DNA of 64,000 nt, from the NCBI GenBank assembly GCA_004297165.1, contig SCUJ01000008.1, positions 186,001 to 250,000 on the forward strand, written 5' to 3'. The DNA is from Gammaproteobacteria bacterium (GTDB lineage: Bacteria > Pseudomonadota > Gammaproteobacteria > Eutrophobiales > Eutrophobiaceae). The notes under the pieces were generated by a model. The model worked only from the letters and a program-made list of their open reading frames with translations. It searched no databases and had not been told where the DNA came from. Of the stretch, positions 25,893 to 35,728 are shown in pieces; position 1 is the stretch's first letter; each line of letters starts with the position of its first letter. The translations under genes were made by a program, and so were the position numbers.

Positions 25893-27275
25893 TCAACCCT
25901 TAAGGTCGAATTTTTCGATTAAATCGTATAATGTCGGCCGGCTGACTCCGAGGATCTGCGCCGCCTTGCTGATCTTGCCATCGCAGTTTTTAAGGGCGCG
26001 CAGGATGGCCTGGCGTTCCGCCGACTCGCGCACCGATTTCAAATCGATCAACTCGTCTTTCTCGTCGTTGTCTTGCACAGGATTCAATCCCAAATCCTTT
26101 TCGGTGACGATCTCCGAGTCGGCAAATATCATGGCCCGTTTGACCTTGTTTTCAAGTTCGCGCGCATTACCCTGCCATTCATAACGCTCTATTGCCTCGG
26201 TCGCTCCCTTGCTGAATCTCTTGGCCTTGGCAGTAGCAGTCCGGTTGATATTTAGAAAATACTGGGCCAGCATCACGGCATCGCCCGGTCGTTCCCGTAA
26301 AGGCGGAATGGCGATGGTCATCTCGCAAATCCGGTAGTAAAGGTCTTCTCGGAATCCACCCCGCTGCATTTTTTCTTCGAGATTTTGATGTGTCGCGCAG
26401 ACTACCCGTACATCCACCGGAATCTCCTCCCTGCCGCCGACACGTTCGATGACGCGTTCCTGCAGGAAACGCAACAACTTGGCTTGAAGGGATAACGGAA
26501 GATCGCCCACTTCATCGAGAAATAATGTCCCGCCGGAGGCATATTCAATCTTGCCTTTGGTGGTCTTCGCGGCCCCCGTATAAGCCCCCTTCTCATAACC
26601 GAACAGTTCACTCTCCAACAGGGTTTCGGGTATGGCGGCGCAGTTGATCGCGATAAAAGGACGATCCTTTCGTAATCCGTAATCATGCAGGGCGTGCGCC
26701 AGCAACTCCTTGCCCGTACCGCTCTCGCCCAGCAGCAGAACCGTCAAGTCGGTAGGCGCGATCTTCTCGATGGTTTTGCACACCTCGCGCATCGCGTCGC
26801 TGCCGGCAATCACACCCTGGAGGGACATGCCGACCCTGGTCTTGCTCAGATTCCGGTTTTCTTCCTCCAGGGCATGCAGGCGGTACGCTCGATCCACGAT
26901 ATGTCCAAGAATGTCCTGGTCCACAGGTTTCTGGTAAAAATCATATGCCCCCATGTCGACGGCCTTGAGGGCGTTTTCCTTTTCGTCGTTTCCGGTAACG
27001 ACGATGATCTTGGTATGCGGTTCAAGCGAAAGGAATTCCTGCAAGGCCGCCAGACCCTCCGAGGCATTGGCGGGATCCGGCGGCAGGCCAAGATCAAGGA
27101 TAACAACCGCTGGCCGGCGTTCTTGCAACAGTTCTCGTCCGCTTACCCGATCGTCTGCCGTCAGCACCTCGTAGTCCGCGAACGACCAGCGGAGTTGTTT
27201 CTGCAATCCCTTGTCATCTTCAACAATCAGCAGGCAAGGTTTTTCTCCGTTCGCAGACTTGTATTTATTCTTCAT
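25893..27275 (-). CDS. prsR: PrsR, XrtA/PEP-CTERM-box sigma-54 response regulator
   Basis: The 460-residue NtrC-type regulator has a receiver domain (acidic Asp20/21, phosphoacceptor Asp61, Lys116), a sigma-54 AAA+ domain with Walker A GESGTGKE (183-190), and GAYTGA (230-235), the Tyr variant of the GAFTGA loop. The C-terminal helix-turn-helix is GKISKAAQILGVSRPTLYDLIEKF. Full match to the PEP-CTERM-box response regulator family (PrsR). It follows prsK by 4 bases. The sigma-54 promoter at 31029-31044 is a likely target. Confidence 0.94.
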   Translation of the reverse strand: MKNKYKSANGEKPCLLIVEDDKGLQKQLRWSFADYEVLTADDRVSGRELLQERRPAVVILDLGLPPDPANASEGLAALQEFLSLEPHTKIIVVTGNDEKENALKAVDMGAYDFYQKPVDQDILGHIVDRAYRLHALEEENRNLSKTRVGMSLQGVIAGSDAMREVCKTIEKIAPTDLTVLLLGESGTGKELLAHALHDYGLRKDRPFIAINCAAIPETLLESELFGYEKGAYTGAAKTTKGKIEYASGGTLFLDEVGDLPLSLQAKLLRFLQERVIERVGGREEIPVDVRVVCATHQNLEEKMQRGGFREDLYYRICEMTIAIPPLRERPGDAVMLAQYFLNINRTATAKAKRFSKGATEAIERYEWQGNARELENKVKRAMIFADSEIVTEKDLGLNPVQDNDEKDELIDLKSVRESAERQAILRALKNCDGKISKAAQILGVSRPTLYDLIEKFDLKG

Positions 27276-27279
27276 TCTT

Positions 27280-29364
27280 TTATATAGAAACCTTCACCGG
27301 TTGAGCCAATGGAATAATCAGGGTGAACAACGATCCTTCGCCTGGATTACTGATCACTTCCATATCCCCCCCCATGCCGCGAATTACTTCCATACTTTCA
27401 TAAGCACCTATTCCCATTCCCGCATTACCCTTGGTGGTGTCGAAGGGTTTAAACAGACGATTGCGGATAAATTCCTGATCCATCCCGATCCCGGTATCGC
27501 GTATCCTGATTATTGCAGATTCATTTTCCCTGACCAGAGATATCTCCACACTGCCATCAGCCGGCGTGGCCTCTTGGGCGTTCTGCACCAGATGTTGTAA
27601 TACATTCTTTATCTGTTCCAGATCCCCCCGGACGACCAAATCCGGCGCCAGATCCAGGGCCGTGGGCGCCGGCAGCTTCAGGGAAGTGTGTTGAATCACT
27701 TCTTTAATGACTTCACACAGATCTATATTTGCGTATTCATGCTGCCTGAGGGGAGTTCCTTTCTTCAGGCTCTGGAGCAGACGGTTCATCTTGTTCACGG
27801 AATTATCTATCGTTTCGAACGCATCCTCCAGAAATTCCTGACTGTCCCGGTATTTCCTGGCGTTACTGCTAACCAGCGACAATTGCGCCACGAGATTCTT
27901 GATGTCATGCACGACGAAAGCGGACAGGCGATTAAACGCCTCGAATTGCTTTGCTTGCGCCAGGTCCTCCGTTGTCTTGATCAAGGCGATGTACCCCGCG
28001 GCCTGATGCCCCATGGTCTTCAACAGGTCGTAATCCTCCCAATTATAAGAAACATTCTGATCGGAGCGGGTCAGCACGACAAGCCCCTTCAGGTTGTTCT
28101 CCTTGATCAGCGGGATCACCAGGGCATCCGCAAGCGAATTCAGCCAATCGGGAATCTCCAGCCCTTCATATCTCTCCCTGCCATTGCGATAATTTTCCAG
28201 ATTGATTACCCACTGCTCATCCGTGAGAAACCGGGCGAAATCCGACTTGCTGGAAATTTTCAGGCCATAAGCCTCGCCGAGGTTGAGCTCCTCGACACAA
28301 ACAAATTCATCACTGGATTTGCCCAATATCCAAATCCCGCCGCCATTGCAGCGCATGATATCGGCGAACGCCTTGAGTATGTATTGGTAAACATTTTCAC
28401 TGCCCTTAATTTCCGCCAGCATCTTCGTGAAACTGAGCCACTCCTCACGATAATCATATTTGTTTTCGTAGAAGTGCTTTACCAGGAAGATCCTCAATCT
28501 GGCTCGCAGATCGGAAGAAAAAACGAGGACCAACAATCCCAGAATGGCGGCAAACACAAAGACGGTCTGTAAAGCCCCGCCCCATGTACCGCCAAAGACC
28601 CTGACATAGTAACCGGAGACCGCCATGAAGCTGAGGTAGAGACCGGCCAGCAGAAGCATGCTGCTCTGTAAAATGATGTGCCGCGACACAAACAAGCCCA
28701 TGTTCCATTCGCGAATGCGCCTGACGGAGACCGCGATCAGCGGTACGCAAACTGCGTTCACCGCTCCCTTTGCACTCCAGAGATCGGGGTTGACGCGACG
28801 AAACAAGACCGCATCCGAATAAATCACAAACTCATAAAAGAAAATTCCTCCGACACCCAGACATAGATATTTGATGGCCCAGCGGTAACCAGCCCTGGTC
28901 TTCCGGTACATCTGCTCTACGAGCAGCAGACCGGTCAGCGCCATAAGCAAAAAGCCAAAATACACCGTCTTGTCTGTTGTCAGATAATCCGCATCGGCGA
29001 AGATAACGCCATGCGAGACTGTAATGACAACCGCGAACAGGGCGGAAAACGCAAGGACACTGACAGGCAGAGCGCCTTTTAGCCAGTTGAACCTCTCGCT
29101 TTCCGCATCAGGACCTACAATTCTGGCAAGCAGGATCAACCACGTTGTTGCGCGCAGCAATTCAAGCTGTTGCAGAGACAGCGTGGAAGGGCTTCCCGAG
29201 TTTGCCGTAAATGCGAGCCAGCCAAAATAGAGAACCGAACTTCCGCAAGCGGCAATCAAGAGGGTGCCGATAATCTGGCCACGCCAATTGATTAAGAGGA
29301 GTATCCCCAGGATTAAAAAAAGTGCGGCGCCAGACAGGCTGCTGGCCAGTTCTATTGCTAGCAT
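27280..29364 (-). CDS. prsK: PrsK, XrtA/PEP-CTERM system histidine kinase
   Basis: The 694-residue sensor has an N-terminal membrane domain of about ten helices (to about residue 290), a GAF-like region, and a C-terminal kinase core. The phosphoacceptor is His486 in FVVHDIKNL; N box LVQNAQEATP, G1 DTGIGMD and G2 GNAGMGIGAYESM follow. This is the architecture of the PrsK family paired with PrsR in exosortase loci. The signal sensed is unknown. The 174 bases upstream hold no sigma-54 site, so the pair is probably made constitutively or from a sigma-70 promoter. Confidence 0.93.
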   Translation of the reverse strand: MLAIELASSLSGAALFLILGILLLINWRGQIIGTLLIAACGSSVLYFGWLAFTANSGSPSTLSLQQLELLRATTWLILLARIVGPDAESERFNWLKGALPVSVLAFSALFAVVITVSHGVIFADADYLTTDKTVYFGFLLMALTGLLLVEQMYRKTRAGYRWAIKYLCLGVGGIFFYEFVIYSDAVLFRRVNPDLWSAKGAVNAVCVPLIAVSVRRIREWNMGLFVSRHIILQSSMLLLAGLYLSFMAVSGYYVRVFGGTWGGALQTVFVFAAILGLLVLVFSSDLRARLRIFLVKHFYENKYDYREEWLSFTKMLAEIKGSENVYQYILKAFADIMRCNGGGIWILGKSSDEFVCVEELNLGEAYGLKISSKSDFARFLTDEQWVINLENYRNGRERYEGLEIPDWLNSLADALVIPLIKENNLKGLVVLTRSDQNVSYNWEDYDLLKTMGHQAAGYIALIKTTEDLAQAKQFEAFNRLSAFVVHDIKNLVAQLSLVSSNARKYRDSQEFLEDAFETIDNSVNKMNRLLQSLKKGTPLRQHEYANIDLCEVIKEVIQHTSLKLPAPTALDLAPDLVVRGDLEQIKNVLQHLVQNAQEATPADGSVEISLVRENESAIIRIRDTGIGMDQEFIRNRLFKPFDTTKGNAGMGIGAYESMEVIRGMGGDMEVISNPGEGSLFTLIIPLAQPVKVSI

Positions 29365-29538
29365 TTGGCAAGTCCCGTGTCTTGGAATGGCTAATTGCGA
29401 ACCGTTATGTTACGGCTGAATCTTACGTAATTACCTTACATGAGTAAACGACTCAGAATAACACTGGTGCCGCTCGGCGGTGAGAAAGGAGGCTCTGAGA
29501 TATCCAGGATATGGCCCCCTCAAAGTTCCCTTATGTAC

Positions 29539-30945
29539 CTACCTTGATCCTTTCTGAAAGAGGATGACTTCAACTGTCTGGATCAGTATCAACAGATCCA
29601 GAAAGATACTGTGATGCTTCATATAATAAAGGTCGTATTGCAACTTCTCTTTGGCATCGTTGATGCTCGCGCCATAAGGATAACAAATCTGTGCCCAGCC
29701 AGTGATTCCCGGTTTGATATGCTGACGCAAAGAATAGAAAGGAATGGTCTCCGCCAGCTCTTTCACAAACTGGGGACGCTCGGGTCGAGGCCCAACGAAG
29801 CTCATGTCGCCCTTCAAGACATTAAATAATTGCGGTAATTCATCGATCCGGGTTTTCCTGATGAACGATCCCACTCTGGTTACACGATTATCATTTAAGG
29901 AGGCCCAGCGCGCGACGCCATCCTGCTCCGCATCTTCTCTCATGCTGCGGAATTTCAATACATTGAAGACCCGATTGTTTTCACCTACACGCGACTGTTT
30001 GTAGAAGATCGAACCTCTCCCTCCGGATTCAATAAGAATAGCCAGTATGGTTAACAACCATATGGGCAAAGTTAAAATTAGTATCGACAAGCTGCTGACG
30101 ATATCCAACAACCGCTTGTTGATACTTTTAAAGGAATTTTTCTTGAAGCCGTCGGAGAAAATAAACGAACTTGGTTTGAGGTTGTTCAGATAGATCTTGC
30201 CTAGTTGCCGCTCCATGAAGGTATTGACTTCAATAACCTGGATACCCCGCATCCTCACCTCGAGAATATCGTTCACAGGAAGATTGGCGCGTCGTTCATC
30301 CATCGCGATTACGATTTCATCGATATTATTCCTCAGCAGATATTCGGTGAGATTAAAACCTTCATTATGAAGATTGCCGACCACTCTGCCTGCGCCTACA
30401 ACGCTTTGATTGTCAATGCCATGGGTATTTATATAACCCAGAATTTCTACGCCAAATAAATCCGATTTCCGTCGCAAGCCCTCTATAAGTTGCGCCTTTT
30501 CACCGGCGCCAATCACAATAGCCTTTTTGACGTAGGGGTTGCTGACTGTGCTCCAGAGGACTCTGCTGCACAATATTCCAAGGAAGGAGCAGACCACACC
30601 GATGAATATTACGTTGCTGTTGAAGATCGATTCGGGATATATCAGATAAAACGCGAAGAGGATCGTCAGGCCCATCAGCAGACTGAGGAAGACCCTGAAA
30701 GAGATCGTGAGGAAACGGTCTCTCAGATCTCGCCGATACAAACCCATGGCGCTCATGGCTATCAACATGACCGCGATGAATAGCGAACCATTGATTACAA
30801 GCGGATGGAGATCTTCTCCTTGCTGTTCTATCGAACCCACTGCGAAGCTGGTGCCGATGTAAACCGAAAGCAGGAGGATTAAACCTTCGCAAAATCCCAG
30901 AACGAGTAACGCCCTAGGTATGTAATGCCCGAAAATCCTGTACAT
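29539..30945 (-). CDS. Initiating sugar-phosphate transferase of the XrtA system (TIGR03013-like)
   Basis: The 468-residue polyprenyl-phosphate glycosyl-1-phosphate transferase has four or five N-terminal membrane segments, a central CoA-binding-like fold (KAIVIGAGEKAQLIEGL), and the C-terminal bacterial sugar transferase domain: KFRSMREDAEQDG, TRIDELPQLFNVLKGDMSFVGPRPE and GITGWAQICYPYGAS. It attaches the first sugar to undecaprenyl phosphate. A sigma-54 promoter (31029-31044) lies 84 bases upstream of the start on its strand, with prsRK next door, so PrsR is the likely activator. Confidence 0.93.
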   Translation of the reverse strand: MYRIFGHYIPRALLVLGFCEGLILLLSVYIGTSFAVGSIEQQGEDLHPLVINGSLFIAVMLIAMSAMGLYRRDLRDRFLTISFRVFLSLLMGLTILFAFYLIYPESIFNSNVIFIGVVCSFLGILCSRVLWSTVSNPYVKKAIVIGAGEKAQLIEGLRRKSDLFGVEILGYINTHGIDNQSVVGAGRVVGNLHNEGFNLTEYLLRNNIDEIVIAMDERRANLPVNDILEVRMRGIQVIEVNTFMERQLGKIYLNNLKPSSFIFSDGFKKNSFKSINKRLLDIVSSLSILILTLPIWLLTILAILIESGGRGSIFYKQSRVGENNRVFNVLKFRSMREDAEQDGVARWASLNDNRVTRVGSFIRKTRIDELPQLFNVLKGDMSFVGPRPERPQFVKELAETIPFYSLRQHIKPGITGWAQICYPYGASINDAKEKLQYDLYYMKHHSIFLDLLILIQTVEVILFQKGSR

Positions 30946-31467
30946 GCTTAATCCGCCCCTTTGGAATTTATATTTAACGCCGAAACTGATGCTGCTGGCC
31001 GGCGCCCCAAACTTATATAGAGCGGTTTTGCAAGACCCATGCCATTCATGGAAAACTGCATATCCATTAAGAATCCTTATAAGTAAGACCTGATAGAAAA
31101 TCCTTTAGATACAATTTGATGAAGGATCTTGTAGAATGACTTTAATGATTTCTGCAAGACTATTTTCTACACGGTACTAACAACGTAAATTATCTAATTT
31201 GTCGCTAAACATAGACGCAGATTTGGAAATGATCGTCCTGATTACCCATTTTTATCCGACCCAAAACACTGGGATGATCCGGGCTCGCGATTCTAATGTT
31301 CCCTGGTAACAACACACGCTGAATATTGTTGTTTCATGAAGTAGACCACAATTACTGACACGGGCGTCGATACGCCGAATGTTATCGGATTCGTCATGGC
31401 GCTCAATTTAGTTATAATTAATTCATTTATATCAATCAGTTAGGCATCAATTCCGGAGTTTATCAAA
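30946..31467. other. Divergent intergenic region, 522 bases, with sigma-54 promoter
   Basis: The AT-rich region separates the sugar transferase and cysC. The only clear element is the sigma-54 promoter at 31029-31044 on the minus strand. An inverted pair ATCCTT (31100-31105) and AAGGAT (31122-31127) lies about 65 bases further upstream, where an enhancer could be, but it is not identified as a PrsR site. A TATAAT-like hexamer near 31412 may serve cysC. No ORF of note. Confidence 0.6.
31029..31044 (-). promoter_or_regulatory. Sigma-54 (-24/-12) promoter for the sugar transferase
   Basis: The minus strand reads TGGCATGGGTCTTGCA. GG and GC are separated by exactly 10 bases, as in TGGCAC-N5-TTGCA, with one mismatch (T for C). 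The element starts 84 bases upstream of the start at 30945. A sigma-54-dependent regulator (PrsR) is encoded 3 kb away. Confidence 0.75.
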
Positions 31468-32088
31468 ATGAATCAGACGCAAAAGCTAACAAACGAAAAC
31501 ACAGTTTGGCATGAACCCCACATCTTTCGTTCCGATCGTGAGAAACAAAATAACCACAAAAGTAAAATTCTCTGGTTTACCGGTCTATCCGGCTCCGGCA
31601 AATCAACGATAGCGAATGCCGTCGAGCATCAACTTTACCACCAGGGCGCCAGAACTTATGTCCTTGATGGGGACAACATAAGAAAAGGACTTTGCAAGGA
31701 TTTGGGTTTTTCCGATGCTGACAGGACCGAAAACATCAGAAGAATCGGCGAAATTAGCAAACTTATGCTGGATGCGGGAGTTATAGTGCTAACCGCATTC
31801 ATCTCACCTTTCAGGAAGGATCGGGAAATCGTCAGAAATCTCGTGCCGACGGGAGATTTCATTGAGATATTCTGCGATGCCCCACTGGAGATTTGTGAGA
31901 CGCGGGATCCAAAAGGGCTGTATAAAAAAGCCAGGGCGGGACAAATCCCGGAGTTCACCGGTATCACTTCACCCTATGAGAACCCGGAGAATCCGGAGCT
32001 TGTCTTGATAACTGGGAATAAATCTGTTGATGAATGTGTTAAAGATGTACTTGATTACATGAAAAACCATGGAGTCTTCATTAAATAA
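31468..32088 (+). CDS. cysC: Adenylylsulfate kinase (APS kinase)
   Basis: The 206-residue kinase phosphorylates APS to PAPS, the sulfate donor. The P-loop is GLSGSGKST (about residues 40-48); DGDNIRKGLCKDLGFS and RTENIRRIGE are the substrate-binding blocks; AFISPFRKDRE follows. All expected motifs are intact. No ATP sulfurylase (cysDN) gene or sulfotransferase was recognised in the window. Its location in an exopolysaccharide locus suggests PAPS for sugar sulfation rather than for assimilation, but that is an inference. Confidence 0.94.
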   Translation: MNQTQKLTNENTVWHEPHIFRSDREKQNNHKSKILWFTGLSGSGKSTIANAVEHQLYHQGARTYVLDGDNIRKGLCKDLGFSDADRTENIRRIGEISKLMLDAGVIVLTAFISPFRKDREIVRNLVPTGDFIEIFCDAPLEICETRDPKGLYKKARAGQIPEFTGITSPYENPENPELVLITGNKSVDECVKDVLDYMKNHGVFIK

Positions 32089-32352
32089 ATCAGGAGATCA
32101 CACACATTCGTCATCCCTTTTACTCCTTGATGGTTGGTTCTGTGATCCAATCGATAATTGGTGAAATTAAACAGATTCCCCTGCGACACTTATCACAAAT
32201 GAATCGACATTGAACATTGCATAACCGTATATATTCGCGATAACACAGTCTAAAATTCAGATGTGAAAGTATTTCAGAATGTTCTAATTTTGAGACAACA
32301 ATTGTTCGGGTTGATGTGCAGGAATAACCACCTTCATTAAGGTAGTGATCAG

Positions 32353-34530
32353 ATGAAACAATATCTACTTAAACTTTTTATAGGCATCACATGTTATTTA
32401 TTTGTTGCAGAAAGTACGTGGGCGTTAAAAGTTTTCCAGTGCGTTAACGCTAATAATGAAGTCTCGTTCAGCGGCCAGCCATGTGGTGAAGGAGAAACTC
32501 TTGTCAAAGAGCATGATATTCAAAGCGAGGTGAATATCATAGGTTCAACTCCGACACAGACAAGTCCACAAAGCTCATCTGCATCCGTAGTTTCCACTTC
32601 AGCCAACGGCGAAGAAAACACTGAAGGGGCAACCATATCGCCCTCGGGAGGCGGTGGTAGTGCAAGTGGTGGGGGCGGGGGTGGAGGAGGCGGCGCTAGC
32701 GCCGGAGGAGGCGCCACTGCTGGAAGAAGTGCCGTCTCAGGAAGTAGTGGTGATAGCGCCTCCAGTGAAGATAACGGGGATCTTGGGTCCCCTGATAACA
32801 CTGGACCGGATAACGCAGTCGATGGCGGATATGCCGTTGACAGCACCAGCACAGGTGACAGCGGAAGCACTACTGAAAGCGGCACTGGCGCCAGTGAATC
32901 TGTTGGAGCGAGTACAAGCGCCGGTAGCGCAGGAGTGTCTGGTAGTAGTTCTGATACTTCCTCTCCTGTAAGTACCACAACAGATGCGTCCAGCGGTGAT
33001 TCAGGCGCGCCTGCTGACTCTAGCGCCGGCACTACAGAAACACCTGCTGGCACTCACCACGTCGTCAGTTCTGAGACCACTTCATCAACTACCACTGTAA
33101 CACCAACAGAAGCTACCGCAACTCCGCCGGTAACAGTAACTACCACGGTTACTACATCTCCACCCCCACCCCCAGAGCCTCCTCCGGTGAGCAGCCCACC
33201 GCCTCCACCACCTCCGCCGCCACCTCCACCACCTCCGCCGCCAACAGCAGGTAAACCATTTATTACCGACATTTCTGGCACGCTTTTCAACGGCGAGATA
33301 CTTACTATAAACGGGGGTAATTTCAGCGAAAAAGAGAGGGATAAACCGCTATTCTTCTGGTCGGCTGACGAAGGTGGCCCGGATGGTAAATCACCAAGCT
33401 CCAATGGTTATAAAACTGCTTGGGGCAGTGGTGCTGGAGTTCCAGGCGAAAGAACTCAGGAGATCGTGGCGCCAGGGTCAGAGTATGCGATTAGAGCTGA
33501 TTTTGGTGCGTCAGATAATACCAGTATCCTAGGCCGAGTAGATTTCGATAGCGATAGGGTGTATTTCTGGAGAAAATCACTGGACGCATTTGATGCATCC
33601 AAAGCGGCTATTCTTCGGATAAGATTCACCGGGCTTTCTGGCCCTCTGCCGATACCAGGTCAAGTTATCAAAGGTGTCGAATCCGGGGCGACAGGCATTG
33701 TTGCATCAGTGAAATCAACTGGCCCCGGGAAAGGAGATATCATTTTCAAGCCAGAAGGTGGAACGATAAATTACACGCCTCGCATTCTTATGATAGGTAA
33801 TCCTGACCCGTCGAAGGCGGAATTGATATCTTCCTATGAAAACGATGGTTCCGACAATCCTACAGGTTCTCCGATAGCGACCATGAAAGGTGGGGCGGAT
33901 GGCTGGGGGACATTCGTTTCCTTCAACAATAAGATATGGAGGTTATGGTCCGATTTTGGTACAAGCTATAGACATAACACGTACATAGCCTTCGCATTTG
34001 TCAACCAATTTGGAACGACTAGCGCCCTTACTAACGAATATGGCGACCCTACTTCCTTCTACATTGAAAATTGGACTAACAAGCTGCAACAAAAACCATT
34101 TGAATGGACAATCCAGGAAGTCCTACACCAATCATCAACTATTGGCGAGAAAAATGGGCTTACACAATTCATACAGGATGGTATCCCTGCATGGGGACTG
34201 AAAGAGAAAACGTTCGATCATTTTGCTTTGAGCACTCCAGCCAAAAGATATTCGCAACTGTTTCAATTTCAGGTGTCTAATGGCGCTCAACCGAACACAT
34301 GGAGATATATGGATTCACTATATGTCGACGATACCTGGCACAGGGTGATCTTGTGCTCTTCACCGACATTTGCTAGTTGTTCCGACCGGGAAATACAACT
34401 TCCGACATTCTGGATCGATGCAAAAATCCAGGTGAAGATCAGGCTTGGTGGATTAGATATCGATGGGCCAATTTATCTGTATGTATTCGATGCTGAAAAC
34501 AACACCAGCGAAGGATTCAAAGTAAACTAA
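32353..34530 (+). CDS. Large secreted protein: cysteine-pair head, low-complexity linker, polyproline, IPT-like tail
   Basis: The 725-residue product is not recognised as a whole. A signal peptide (about residues 1-24) is followed by KVFQCVNANNEVSFSGQPCGEGE, resembling a DUF4124-type head with two cysteines. Residues about 60-260 are Ser/Thr/Gly/Ala/Asp-rich with a poly-Gly run near 97-120; about 270-297 is polyproline. From 300 FITDISGTLFNGEILTINGGNF resembles an IPT/TIG fold, and the rest is beta-rich with aromatic residues. The C-terminus shows no PEP-CTERM or LPXTG motif. Codon and composition fit its AT-richer neighbours. It could be a surface or matrix protein; evidence for that is only secretion and location. 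Confidence 0.75.
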   Translation: MKQYLLKLFIGITCYLFVAESTWALKVFQCVNANNEVSFSGQPCGEGETLVKEHDIQSEVNIIGSTPTQTSPQSSSASVVSTSANGEENTEGATISPSGGGGSASGGGGGGGGGASAGGGATAGRSAVSGSSGDSASSEDNGDLGSPDNTGPDNAVDGGYAVDSTSTGDSGSTTESGTGASESVGASTSAGSAGVSGSSSDTSSPVSTTTDASSGDSGAPADSSAGTTETPAGTHHVVSSETTSSTTTVTPTEATATPPVTVTTTVTTSPPPPPEPPPVSSPPPPPPPPPPPPPPPPTAGKPFITDISGTLFNGEILTINGGNFSEKERDKPLFFWSADEGGPDGKSPSSNGYKTAWGSGAGVPGERTQEIVAPGSEYAIRADFGASDNTSILGRVDFDSDRVYFWRKSLDAFDASKAAILRIRFTGLSGPLPIPGQVIKGVESGATGIVASVKSTGPGKGDIIFKPEGGTINYTPRILMIGNPDPSKAELISSYENDGSDNPTGSPIATMKGGADGWGTFVSFNNKIWRLWSDFGTSYRHNTYIAFAFVNQFGTTSALTNEYGDPTSFYIENWTNKLQQKPFEWTIQEVLHQSSTIGEKNGLTQFIQDGIPAWGLKEKTFDHFALSTPAKRYSQLFQFQVSNGAQPNTWRYMDSLYVDDTWHRVILCSSPTFASCSDREIQLPTFWIDAKIQVKIRLGGLDIDGPIYLYVFDAENNTSEGFKVN

Positions 34531-34554
34531 GCGCAACTCATATGCAATAAACAC

Positions 34555-34580
34555 CCCCTCGTGTACTAGGCGAGGGGTTT
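34555..34580 (+). terminator. Rho-independent terminator after the secreted protein gene
   Basis: CCCCTCG (34555-34561) pairs with CGAGGGG (34571-34577) around a 9-base loop, 25 bases after the stop, followed by TTT only. The short U-tract makes it moderate in strength. Confidence 0.65.
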
Positions 34581-34697
34581 CCACCATCCCTGTTTATGAC
34601 TAACAGCATTTATATTCGTTTGAAAGGATTTCTGCTCTTCCTGTATGGATTTATTTCAATAACCAACTCTACTTAATACGGACTATATGTAGCCAGT

Positions 34698-35687
34698 CTA
34701 CTTTTTTGAGTGAGATTCACATAATTCCTTAATCCTGTCGGCCACTTTGGAATATTGTATCTCCCACATATCGTTCAATTCACGTTTCAGCATCTTAATA
34801 TCCCGGCATAGGAGCTCATATTTAATTAACAGGTCATTGATACATTCAGTAATAGTTTCCTTACTATTATCGGTAAATAATGCGCCTTTATAAAATAGTT
34901 CTCTAAGAGCAATTGTATCCGAGGTAATCAACGGTTTACCCAACGCAACCGCTTCATATGCGCCGCATACCAAGCAGTTATCTCTAGTCGTCAAGTCAAT
35001 GATCGCATCACATGAGTACAGAAGGTCGATATAATCCTGTTCCGCCATAAATCCTGTGAAAGTGACATTTACATATTTATTTGTATCGATGCGACCACGT
35101 GCTTTTTTATAGTTTCCAGTAACGTGTAAGCGCAGGTTATCTCTACTTTTTGCCACAGCCTCTATTACGTTCTCATAAGGTTCATCTGGAGAATATGTGC
35201 AGACAAACACGATGTTAAATACGTCAGGAAGAGGAATCTTGTTTTTTACGGGGAATTCGGGAATTCGATCAAATAATGTGATTGCTTTACCGTCATTATT
35301 ATCGATGATACTTTTCAGGAATTTGTTTGTGACAATATTAAGATCGGCATGCCTTTGAATCAACCTGCATGCCCTTTTATAGAAATATTGTGTGTAATTG
35401 TATGGGATTACTCCTTCATTATGCTGATCGACGATTAATTCGAATTTGTAAAATATTTTTAATACTACCGCCCATATATTAAGAAAATAAGATGGATTTT
35501 GCGTGATTAATACACAAGGGCGAATGCGATTGATGATCCTTAACGTAATCAGGCTAGAAATAACAATTCTTATAATTCTTGACCTATCGATGACGATTTC
35601 ATGCAGGGGAATATCAAGTTTGCGACATATTTCTATAGTACGCCGGTGATGCTCCCAGCTGATCCAAATCATCTTTATTTCTTGCAT
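34698..35687 (-). CDS. GT-B-fold glycosyltransferase
   Basis: The 329-residue product has a divergent N-terminal half (MIWISWEHHRRTIEICRKLD) and a group-1-like C-terminal half: FNIVFVCTYSPDEPYENVIEAV, FTGFMAEQDYIDLLYSCDAIIDLTTRDNCLVCGAYEAVALGKPLITSD. The last block carries a glutamate (YEAVALGKP) at the usual nucleotide-sugar-binding place. The family can be called but the sugar cannot. It is the last gene of the minus-strand run from 45.9 kb. ATG at 35687 or the next Met (residue 6) are both possible starts. Confidence 0.78.
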   Translation of the reverse strand: MQEIKMIWISWEHHRRTIEICRKLDIPLHEIVIDRSRIIRIVISSLITLRIINRIRPCVLITQNPSYFLNIWAVVLKIFYKFELIVDQHNEGVIPYNYTQYFYKRACRLIQRHADLNIVTNKFLKSIIDNNDGKAITLFDRIPEFPVKNKIPLPDVFNIVFVCTYSPDEPYENVIEAVAKSRDNLRLHVTGNYKKARGRIDTNKYVNVTFTGFMAEQDYIDLLYSCDAIIDLTTRDNCLVCGAYEAVALGKPLITSDTIALRELFYKGALFTDNSKETITECINDLLIKYELLCRDIKMLKRELNDMWEIQYSKVADRIKELCESHSKK

Positions 35688-35728
35688 AACTAGAATTTAT
35701 TCAACATTGACAGAGCATATTTTTCCAA

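Noticed and set aside
32645-32700. GGC/GGT run taken as a possible tandem DNA repeat
   Set aside because: It is in frame and codes for poly-glycine in the secreted protein, so it is a low-complexity coding segment, not a separate repeat element.
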